Below are positions 28,815 through 35,439 of a DNA stretch of 35,439 nucleotides, piece by piece (the stretch's first letter is position 1; every line of letters starts with the position of its first letter). Origin of the DNA: a virus; the IMG/VR virus record IMGVR_UViG_3300031566_014029, positions 1 through 35,439 of that record; one strand, given 5' to 3'. The notes below the pieces were generated by a model that did not search any database, had not been told where the DNA came from, and was given only the letters and a program-made list of their open reading frames with translations. Position numbers and translations under genes: made by a program.

Positions 28815-30629
28815 ATGGCAACGCACGCCGTAAATGTCGTTATAAGGGCCAGGGACGAGGCAAGCAGGAAATTCGGCCGGATAGGCAGGGCTACGCGGGG
28901 GATGGACGGTATTCTCAGAAAAGCGGCCGGTGCAATAAGTCTCTATTTCGGGGCTCGCCAGATAGTAGGCTTTCTCAAATATGGGGCCGCCTTTGAAAAA
29001 ACAATGAGCAGGGTAATGGCACTGTCTGGAGCCGTTGGCGAAGAACAGACAAGGCTGACCGATACGGCAAAGAAGCTCGGGGAAAGGACGGCCTTTACAG
29101 CCAGCGAGGTTGGGCAAGGAATGGGTTATTTGGCCCAGGCCGGCTTCGAGGTAGATGAAATCATAGCGGCCATGCCGATGACTTTGAATATGGCGGCGGC
29201 CGGCCAGCTGGACCTTGCCCAGGCTTGCCAAATCAGTGCCGGCATTATGAGAGGGATGGGCCTTGGTACTGACGACTTAGGGATAGCGGTCGATGTGCTG
29301 ACTAAATCTTTCACTTCCGCCCAAACGGACCTGGTCCAGCTGGGAGAAGGAATGAAATACGTGGGACCCATCGGAAGGACGGCGGGAAAAGACCTTGTAG
29401 AATTAACGTCGGTAATAATGATGATGTCTAACGCCAACATTCAGGGCTCGATGGCAGGGACTTCTTTGCGTATGATTTTGGCCGCACTCAGCGGGGGAAG
29501 CACTGCAGCGGTAAAGGGAATTGCGGCCCTGGGGATCACCACGACGGACACAGCCGGCAAATTGCTGCCTATGGCCCAAATCATCGACCTATTTAATGAG
29601 AAGATGGCAGGCATGGGCAAGGCCGAAAAGACGGCACAGCTTATGAAAATCTTCGGCAAGCGGGCCGGCCCGGGCATGGCCGCCCTGCTAAACGAAGGTG
29701 GGGACGCCCTGCGTGAATTTCAAGACTCCCTGGGGGACTCAACGGGTCACGCCGCGAATATCGCCAAGATACAGCTGGACAATGTTTCTGGTTCATTCAC
29801 AAAACTAAAGTCGGCCGCGTCGGGCATCGTGGTTGATCTTTTCTCGAAACAGCAAGGCTGGTTAAAGGGCTTTATCGACCGCATCAGGAACGGGGTCACG
29901 TTCATCGGCGTTATTATCCAAAACTTCGGCCTGTCTATGGATATCGTCTGGAGCTCTCTGACCCTGGGCATGATTATTTGGTGGGAGGATACAAAGCACT
30001 TGTTTGTCACCGTCATCCCCGAACTGCTCTTTTGGTTTGGCCGTAACTGGAAAGAGATATTTACGGACATTTGGAACGTCACCAAGGCGATTTTCATAAA
30101 CATGGGTGAGAACATAGCTGAATTTTTCAAAGCAACCTGGTCATGGCTCAAGGGCGGGGGATTCGATTTTACCTGGACGGGCCTGCTCGAAGGCTTCGAG
30201 TCCACTCTCGAAGAAATGCCGAAAATAGCCAAGCGGTCGGTGACGGACACGGAAGAACAAATGGCCAAAGAAATAGCGGACATGAAGCTGAAGTTTGCCG
30301 AGAATCTTGCCGCAAAATTTGAAGACGAAAAAATTGAATTGGCGGTGGCCACGAAAAAAGCTGTGACTGAAGTATTACCCGCTGAGCCTGAAGGGGAAGT
30401 GACAAAAAAGGACAGCAAGTCCGGCCTGTCGGCCCTGCAGGCTCGTTTTCTAACATTCGCCCCGGGGACTCAATTTGATTACCAGCTCCAGACAGCAACC
30501 GGGGTGGGCCAAATGGTCAAGCTGCAAGGCAAAGCCAATTTGGTTTTAGAAAAAATTGAAAGGTCGGTCGCCAGAACAGGCATCGGCACGGAAGGGGAAT
30601 CCGTTCTCGTTCAAACAGATTTTACTTAG
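28815..30629 (+). CDS. Tape measure protein (TP901 type)
   Basis: 604 residues, beginning at the base after the chaperone stop. The N-terminal region KFGRIGRATRGMDG and FEKTMSRVMALSGAVGEEQT, LAQAGFEVDEIIAAMPMTLN and MMMSNANIQGSMAGTSLRM are typical of TP901-family tape measures. Central hydrophobic segments (VTFIGVIIQNFGLSMDIVW, LTLGMIIWW, VIPELLFWF) probably insert in the host membrane during ejection. At roughly 1.5 angstrom per residue, length would suggest a tail near 90 nm, an estimate based on the general rule for this family. The C-terminal part is Glu/Lys-rich. Confidence 0.93.
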   Translation: MATHAVNVVIRARDEASRKFGRIGRATRGMDGILRKAAGAISLYFGARQIVGFLKYGAAFEKTMSRVMALSGAVGEEQTRLTDTAKKLGERTAFTASEVGQGMGYLAQAGFEVDEIIAAMPMTLNMAAAGQLDLAQACQISAGIMRGMGLGTDDLGIAVDVLTKSFTSAQTDLVQLGEGMKYVGPIGRTAGKDLVELTSVIMMMSNANIQGSMAGTSLRMILAALSGGSTAAVKGIAALGITTTDTAGKLLPMAQIIDLFNEKMAGMGKAEKTAQLMKIFGKRAGPGMAALLNEGGDALREFQDSLGDSTGHAANIAKIQLDNVSGSFTKLKSAASGIVVDLFSKQQGWLKGFIDRIRNGVTFIGVIIQNFGLSMDIVWSSLTLGMIIWWEDTKHLFVTVIPELLFWFGRNWKEIFTDIWNVTKAIFINMGENIAEFFKATWSWLKGGGFDFTWTGLLEGFESTLEEMPKIAKRSVTDTEEQMAKEIADMKLKFAENLAAKFEDEKIELAVATKKAVTEVLPAEPEGEVTKKDSKSGLSALQARFLTFAPGTQFDYQLQTATGVGQMVKLQGKANLVLEKIERSVARTGIGTEGESVLVQTDFT

Positions 30630-30639
30630 GACCGGGACA

Positions 30640-31515
30640 ATGGCTGTATCAAAGGTAGTAGAAGACTGGTCGCAACGCTCTGTCGGCGTAGAGGCGGACA
30701 GGCTGAGCACAAAGCGGGCTTACGACGTCGAGTTTGACAATAATGACGCCCCGGAAAACAGACCCCTTTTGGCCGTGAATGCGACGGACGGAACAACCAC
30801 CATTCCCGGCATTTATGCGGTCCACCCGTACAATCCCTGGCTCTATGTGAAAAGCAAGCAAGTGGATTCAGCTGGTCCGTTCAACTTCAAAGTGACAGTA
30901 AATTACGAGGCGACACTCGACAAGGACACCGGGGAGCCCACGACTCCGCTAATGGACCCGCCGACCTGGTCTTACCATTTTGTCTCTTCGAATGAGCCGA
31001 TTGACAGGGACGAGGACGGCAATCCCATTACGAACTCATCGGACGAAGCCTACGACCCCCCGGTGACTAAGGATATTCACGATTTGGTCCTGCGCATTCA
31101 GCGAAGCGAGGCGACTTACGACCCGCTGCGGGCTTACCTATACAAAGGGGCCGTGAACAGCGACGAATTCTTGGGCGTCCCCGCCGGCAAAGTCCTTTGC
31201 TCTGTTATCGACGCGGAAAAGGCCCAGGCAGCCGCCCTGGTTTACTACAAGGTGACTTATGAATTTCAGATGCGTTTTGACGGTTGGAAATTAAAGCTGG
31301 TCGACCAGGGCTTCCGGGAAAAGACGGGGACGCTACAAGATGGCACCCCTGCTTATGAGGCCATCACCAATAAGGATGGCAGCAATATCTCGCAGCCGGC
31401 TTTCCTGGACGGCAGCGGTGGGAAATTGACTCAGGCCGAAATCGCCGCCGGCACCATTTCGATTCGGGAGTTCGACATTCGTCGCAGCCTGCCCTTTTCA
31501 ATCTTCAACCTATAA
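30640..31515 (+). CDS. Putative minor tail / baseplate protein
   Basis: 291 residues from the ATG at 30640; an earlier in-frame ATG (30556) would lie inside the tape measure gene and lacks a ribosome site. Start MAVSKVVEDWSQRSVGVEAD. Beta-rich with VKVTVNYEATLDKDTGEPTT, and AYDPPVTKDIHDLVLRIQRS. No family recognised. The position immediately after the tape measure is where distal tail proteins or baseplate hub components are encoded. Confidence 0.6.
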   Translation: MAVSKVVEDWSQRSVGVEADRLSTKRAYDVEFDNNDAPENRPLLAVNATDGTTTIPGIYAVHPYNPWLYVKSKQVDSAGPFNFKVTVNYEATLDKDTGEPTTPLMDPPTWSYHFVSSNEPIDRDEDGNPITNSSDEAYDPPVTKDIHDLVLRIQRSEATYDPLRAYLYKGAVNSDEFLGVPAGKVLCSVIDAEKAQAAALVYYKVTYEFQMRFDGWKLKLVDQGFREKTGTLQDGTPAYEAITNKDGSNISQPAFLDGSGGKLTQAEIAAGTISIREFDIRRSLPFSIFNL

Positions 31516-31523
31516 GCTAAGCC

Positions 31524-32159
31524 ATGAAGAAATCATACGCTCTATCGGAAAAAGACCACGGCCGGGTCCAGGAACAAGTGCGATGGACCGAACGCAACAG
31601 GAATCTCCGCCACCGTCACCGTCGAAGAAACATTTCTGCTGCCGGAAGCAATATCACCTATGCCCGCATCGTTCAGACGCTCCGTAGAGTCGACGAATCT
31701 GTAGACCCCCCGATTACGGCCGTCAATTGGTATGAGATTGAATTTTTGAATGACCCCATCCAGGCGTGGAGTGCCACTTACGGGACTTATTATGTCGGGG
31801 ACCTTGTAAAATATACGGTTGCAAGTGAAACGAAAATTTACGAGTGCCTTCAAGAACACACATCGCATCCTTCTTTGCCGCCGACGGTGGCCTCTCATTG
31901 GGCCGAATCCACCGACACAAAGGCGTGGGTCTTTGGGTACAGTGGGGACCTGCTGGATTCAGCCCCCTGGTTCCAAGAAGGGGACATCGTCCGGGTCGCA
32001 AGATATGTCGACGCAAGGTGGGCGGACCGTCTGTGGTGGATTTTAGAGACTGTAGTTAAAATTGCCACCGGAACCGGGCTGGACAGAAAAGAGTCCTTGT
32101 ACTGGATTCAAGAGGTTAATGGGGAGATAGAAGCGAGGCTGGCAAGTGTTTACCGCTGA
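31524..32159 (+). CDS. Unknown tail protein with carbohydrate-binding-like module
   Basis: 211 residues. The N-terminal 45 residues are Arg/His-rich (WTERNRNLRHRHRRRNI). Residues about 90-130 have YYVGDLVKYT...KIYECLQEHTSHPSLPP...HWA, the pattern of small chitin-binding-like (CBM5/12-type) modules: Y..G..V.Y, a central aromatic-Cys, and a terminal W. The C-terminus is Trp-rich. It overlaps the next gene (GTG 32146) by 14 bases. A tail-tip adsorption role is inferred. Confidence 0.6.
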   Translation: MKKSYALSEKDHGRVQEQVRWTERNRNLRHRHRRRNISAAGSNITYARIVQTLRRVDESVDPPITAVNWYEIEFLNDPIQAWSATYGTYYVGDLVKYTVASETKIYECLQEHTSHPSLPPTVASHWAESTDTKAWVFGYSGDLLDSAPWFQEGDIVRVARYVDARWADRLWWILETVVKIATGTGLDRKESLYWIQEVNGEIEARLASVYR

Positions 32160-34749
32160 GGATTATTATTGGATGGTTGGGGAATGGCCTCTTGAAAAGG
32201 GGAATGAGATACAGTCTGCCCATTTTGAAGACATAAGTAAGCTGGCGTGGCTCATCGAGCACCCTTGTGCAGGGAACATCGACTTGCTGTCAAACTACGG
32301 AAAGTGGGTCGGTGACGCGACAACCCACAGGTATGTTGAATACGACCAAAGCAATTGGCCTTCATGGAATCCGGGGGCCGTCTACCATTACGGCTCTCCG
32401 GTCGTGCTGTATAGGTGGGGGCCTGATGAAGGGCAAGTTGATTTGTTTGTGTTGAACGCTCAAATTAAAGGGGATTTACTAAACCTAAATCCACCTGTAA
32501 TGGCTGGTGTATTGAGTAACTACTGGCTTTTAACGGTGGACCCGAACAAATATTCTCACTGGAATTTTAACGCTGGCAGACCGGGTATTGGGGCGGACGC
32601 ACGTTGGATAATGGCCCAACATGGACAAGACGAGCTTACAAAAGAGTGGTGGTATGGTCGATGGGAAGCATGGCGGGAACTGCCAAAACACACGGACAAA
32701 TTTGAACAGATTCCATACCTAAAAACCGGGCCTACTGCGGAGCCCAGGAGCAGCCCCGTCGAACAGGACCGGGACCATATCTCGCAGCTGCTAAAGACTC
32801 AGACCGGGCGGTCGTTTACGGACGGCTCCGTTGGCGTCGACCCGATTACGTATTGGGTCCACAAAGACATCCCGACCATGTATTCGGAATATGCCGCCGT
32901 TAGCGGCGAGCCGGTCGGCAGCCTGCAAGTAGGGCCCGACTACACCGACCGCAAGCTTAATCAGGCCCACCAGGACAGGGTCCAGCACTTGATAGAACGC
33001 AATTATACGTACCTTTGGCCGGTCGACCAATTCTGGAAAGACAACTGGCAATACTGGCAAGTTTATGGCATGGAAATGGACAAGGACCACGACGGGGGCT
33101 GCCTTAATGCTGTTTACGATTACGCCGGCGGGTACAGGGGGGCGTGGGTTGTCCCCACCTACTATTATAAAGGGGAAAATGTTTATCATAACGGCTATTG
33201 GTGGCGGTGCATTATGAACAACCCGGCTGCGGCTGACAACGAGCCGGGGGTGGGGGTAGATTACTCAACCTATTGGGCCGACCCGCCCTTGCACCAACCC
33301 AACTACATAGCGACGGACCCGATTTACGTCCGGTTTAATGACCCACTTTGGAGGTGCAACAGCAGTGCGTTTGAAAAGGTTTTGGAAATAATAAGCCAGG
33401 GCGGCGAATCAAAATGCGACTGGTACTTCGACGATAAATACCCGGCCATGGATTGGATTACCTACCAAAAGCATTATCATCTTTTGACTTTGCACGATGC
33501 GGACCCGACGGCCGGCTGGCGTGAATTGGCATTACGTCGATACCCATTGCCGAGAGGTTGCTGGAGAAGAATCTGGCGGCACACGCAGCACTGGGACCAG
33601 GACCGCGTACAAAAAGGCCGCTTCGGAAAAGAGATTGACATAAACGGCAAGATGGTGTCGATGATGTGGCCTGGGGAGCTCGGCACCCCGCCAGGTTTCA
33701 CAGGCGGACCCGACGACCAATTAGTCTGGTTCGGGGACGTCGGCGGCATCCATTATGACTTCTGGATTTTTCGTTACCTTGTTACCCAGGAAGTTTTTGA
33801 CAACATGGAGCGGCCGGGCGGCTCTGAATGGATCTACGACCAATATTACATAGCCCAGGACACGGAGCAGCTGTTTAGGGACGCGTACAGGGCAAATACG
33901 GACGTGGAAGCGAAGATTGCGGCAAGACATGACCCCGTCTCTACTGAATGGCTGGACAGCGGCGGGGGAACCATGAAGGAATATCCCGTTTACGAAATTC
34001 ACCACGACCTGCTGAACGATTTAAGGGACGCATTGTCCCAACTGCGTATTTTCGGGCAATACTGTAACGTTGAGGCTCAGGTACATAAAAGTACCGCTCA
34101 ACTAAGCGACTTCTCAACTTCTTTAGCAGCGTATGCTGCCGGAAAAGCTCACTGTGAAGCAGAGATAGATGTTGACCATGTTTGTAATTTTATGAGCGTT
34201 GGCTATATCGGAATGGTAGTAGTAGATATTGGTCCGCCAGTTACTTACGACACCAGCGGTACAGTTTCCCATGATTATTGGACTTCAAAACACTGGCATG
34301 AGATAACAATCACCAAGGGTTCGGGCGAACATTTTCCAGCCAAAGAAGTTGGCACCCTGATAATGGATGTCAAAATTTGGTGGGAGCAGCACGACCCCGG
34401 CGACACCTGTACGATAGGAGCGGGTAGTTTTACTTATAAGCCGCCAGCCGATGGTATAACAAGAAGAGCTTTTATTGGAGAAGTTCCGATAGATTGCGAT
34501 TGGGTCTACGACGGTAGTGGAGGTGACCCCGGTGATTGGAATTTAGAATGCACTTTTCGTATTGTTCCTGTTGACCCTTGGCCCCCGGACGCTGCTTTTA
34601 ATTTTGTTGGTACATCAAGAGATTGGTATCGAGGTGCGTGGGTTACAGTCACGACCGGTAGTAGTCAGGCACTTGCTTGGGAATTGAATTTTGATGGTTT
34701 TGAAAAAAGTGTTTTTGAATTGGATTGGACAAAAGTTATTGAGGTGTAA
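32146..34749 (+). CDS. Large tryptophan-rich tail-tip protein (putative host-recognition)
   Basis: 867 residues from GTG 32146; the ATG at 32173 is an alternative. It is extremely rich in Trp and Tyr (WWYGRWEAWRELP, YLWPVDQFWKDNWQYWQVYG). Segments with YYKGENVYHNGYWWRCIMNN and ...YWADPP resemble the carbohydrate-binding-like module of the upstream gene. Base composition changes within the gene: about 32160-32620 and about 34080-34749 are AT-richer, and the last ~225 residues are beta-rich (GSFTYKPPADGITRRAFIGE). This suggests a mosaic assembled by recombination. No enzymatic motif is clear. Confidence 0.7.
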   Translation: MFTAEDYYWMVGEWPLEKGNEIQSAHFEDISKLAWLIEHPCAGNIDLLSNYGKWVGDATTHRYVEYDQSNWPSWNPGAVYHYGSPVVLYRWGPDEGQVDLFVLNAQIKGDLLNLNPPVMAGVLSNYWLLTVDPNKYSHWNFNAGRPGIGADARWIMAQHGQDELTKEWWYGRWEAWRELPKHTDKFEQIPYLKTGPTAEPRSSPVEQDRDHISQLLKTQTGRSFTDGSVGVDPITYWVHKDIPTMYSEYAAVSGEPVGSLQVGPDYTDRKLNQAHQDRVQHLIERNYTYLWPVDQFWKDNWQYWQVYGMEMDKDHDGGCLNAVYDYAGGYRGAWVVPTYYYKGENVYHNGYWWRCIMNNPAAADNEPGVGVDYSTYWADPPLHQPNYIATDPIYVRFNDPLWRCNSSAFEKVLEIISQGGESKCDWYFDDKYPAMDWITYQKHYHLLTLHDADPTAGWRELALRRYPLPRGCWRRIWRHTQHWDQDRVQKGRFGKEIDINGKMVSMMWPGELGTPPGFTGGPDDQLVWFGDVGGIHYDFWIFRYLVTQEVFDNMERPGGSEWIYDQYYIAQDTEQLFRDAYRANTDVEAKIAARHDPVSTEWLDSGGGTMKEYPVYEIHHDLLNDLRDALSQLRIFGQYCNVEAQVHKSTAQLSDFSTSLAAYAAGKAHCEAEIDVDHVCNFMSVGYIGMVVVDIGPPVTYDTSGTVSHDYWTSKHWHEITITKGSGEHFPAKEVGTLIMDVKIWWEQHDPGDTCTIGAGSFTYKPPADGITRRAFIGEVPIDCDWVYDGSGGDPGDWNLECTFRIVPVDPWPPDAAFNFVGTSRDWYRGAWVTVTTGSSQALAWELNFDGFEKSVFELDWTKVIEV

Positions 34750-34752
34750 ATT

Positions 34753-35439
34753 ATGGCTGATAAATACTGGCGAGGCGGAGCTTTTACGTTAAGGGGCGAA
34801 GGGGACGCCTCTTACGACGGCGATGGGGAGTATGACGATTCCGGCGATTCCTATAACAACAGCAACTGGATGGATGCTTCAGGGACTGGCGTTGCGAAGC
34901 CCACAAGCTCTGACAGGGCGATATTTAGTGCCCTGGCGGACAAGGCTCCAAGTAGTTACGACAACAGTGCATATCCTCATACAGCAGGTAAACACTGGAG
35001 CTGCTGTAAGAACCTTGACCAAACTGCTCTCGACGTGCAGGGGATTTTGATCGCCCCCGGTTATGACCCCGGAAGCAGCGGCGGTATATTCGGATACAAT
35101 GCCAAGTCGCTGACTGCCGGTGCCGTGACGGATGAAGGGAGCGGAGAAGTCGGCATACCCTGCGATTCTCATGGTTCTTCTGCCGGTGACTACGCAACAA
35201 TCGGAGGGTCTGGCAATTATGATGGTGAACATCGCGTTACCGGCCAGGTTGACGCGAACAAGTTTAAGATCAAAGCTCCTTTTGTAGCGGAAACCGTGGA
35301 GGCCTCGGACACCGTAACATTCAGAACACCCCTGCAAATTAGCGTCGCCGATACTTACGAGATCGTAATGATGTCAAACGGCACTGTGTATATTGAAGCC
35401 AGCTCAACCACGCAGAACATCCCAAACCTGAAATTCAGC
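34753..35439 (+). CDS. Tail fibre-like protein, 5' part (truncated by window edge)
   Basis: The ATG at 34753, three bases after the previous stop, opens a frame of 229 codons with no stop before the window ends. The product is rich in Gly, Ser, Asp and Thr (DASYDGDGEYDDSGDSYNNS) and looks like an extracellular fibre or surface protein. About residues 155-205 (GSGNYDGEHRVTGQVDANKF then KAPFVAE) form a beta-rich unit. It overlaps nothing and is AT/GC-balanced. Its full length and function are unknown. Confidence 0.7.
   Translation, partial: MADKYWRGGAFTLRGEGDASYDGDGEYDDSGDSYNNSNWMDASGTGVAKPTSSDRAIFSALADKAPSSYDNSAYPHTAGKHWSCCKNLDQTALDVQGILIAPGYDPGSSGGIFGYNAKSLTAGAVTDEGSGEVGIPCDSHGSSAGDYATIGGSGNYDGEHRVTGQVDANKFKIKAPFVAETVEASDTVTFRTPLQISVADTYEIVMMSNGTVYIEASSTTQNIPNLKFS

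Noticed and set aside
32423-32429. CTGATGA on the plus strand
   Set aside because: Coding sequence, no other hammerhead parts.
1-35439. tRNA genes, rRNA genes, insertion sequences, CRISPR arrays
   Set aside because: None recognised by eye on either strand; tRNAs in particular would need a dedicated search to exclude.

Overview
The window is a contiguous piece of the genome of a tailed, temperate-type double-stranded DNA bacteriophage (free phage or prophage) with a long, probably siphovirus-like tail. The evidence is a complete head-to-tail gene order: small and large terminase, gpW-like joiner, portal, protease with nested scaffold, decoration protein, major capsid protein, neck, tail terminator, tail tube, frameshifted tail chaperones, tape measure and tail tip. 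It also has a tyrosine recombinase and a replication module. No ribosomal RNA, tRNA or ordinary chromosomal gene is visible. Shine-Dalgarno sites are of the AGGAG kind, so the host is a bacterium. The host phylum cannot be read from the sequence. Both ends of the window cut through genes.

Layout. (1) 1-7986, rightward early/accessory module: a replication-initiator-like winged-helix protein whose gene contains an iteron array resembling the lambda origin, a lipoprotein, a radical SAM protein, a PnuC-like membrane protein, a short tyrosine recombinase, a 400-base non-coding stretch packed with CCGGACACG/CGTGTCCGG sites, several small unknown proteins, DUF1643, ASCH and cysteine-cluster proteins, and a ParB-PAPS-reductase fusion (a one-chain version of the IbrB/IbrA pair). 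(2) 7968-12991, a leftward operon read from a promoter/operator near 12970 to a terminator at 7968-7994: a tiny membrane peptide, two unknown proteins, a DpnI-C-terminal-like winged helix protein, a large ParB protein, an unknown basic protein, a clamp-loader-like AAA+ ATPase, a DUF523/TudS-like protein and a ribbon-helix-helix protein. (3) 13064-35439, the rightward morphogenesis module. It combines a lambda-type packaging and portal set with a Mu gpT-type capsid protein and a lambda-like tail set. It is interrupted by an AT-richer insert (glycosyltransferase-like plus beta-helix proteins, about 22.1-24.5 kb) and ends in long, tryptophan-rich, mosaic tail-tip or fibre genes.

The most striking feature is in the leftward operon. 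Three related 57-60-base elements at 11741-11800, 12350-12406 and 12807-12864 each carry, on the minus strand, the complete catalytic core of a type II hammerhead ribozyme: GAAA, stem III, UC cleavage site, stem I, CUGAUGA, and an open stem II. Stem III differs in sequence between copies but keeps its pairing, and stem II changes from GUC/GAC to AUC/GAU with compensation. One ribozyme sits in the 5' leader and the other two sit between genes. The polycistronic RNA of this operon is therefore predicted to cut itself into separate pieces, each starting just upstream of a gene.

Other regulatory or recoding signals include a -1 frameshift on an A9 run that joins the two tail chaperone frames, an in-frame nested scaffold start inside the protease gene, and a terminator whose U-tract is encoded by the lysine-rich tail of the opposing gene.
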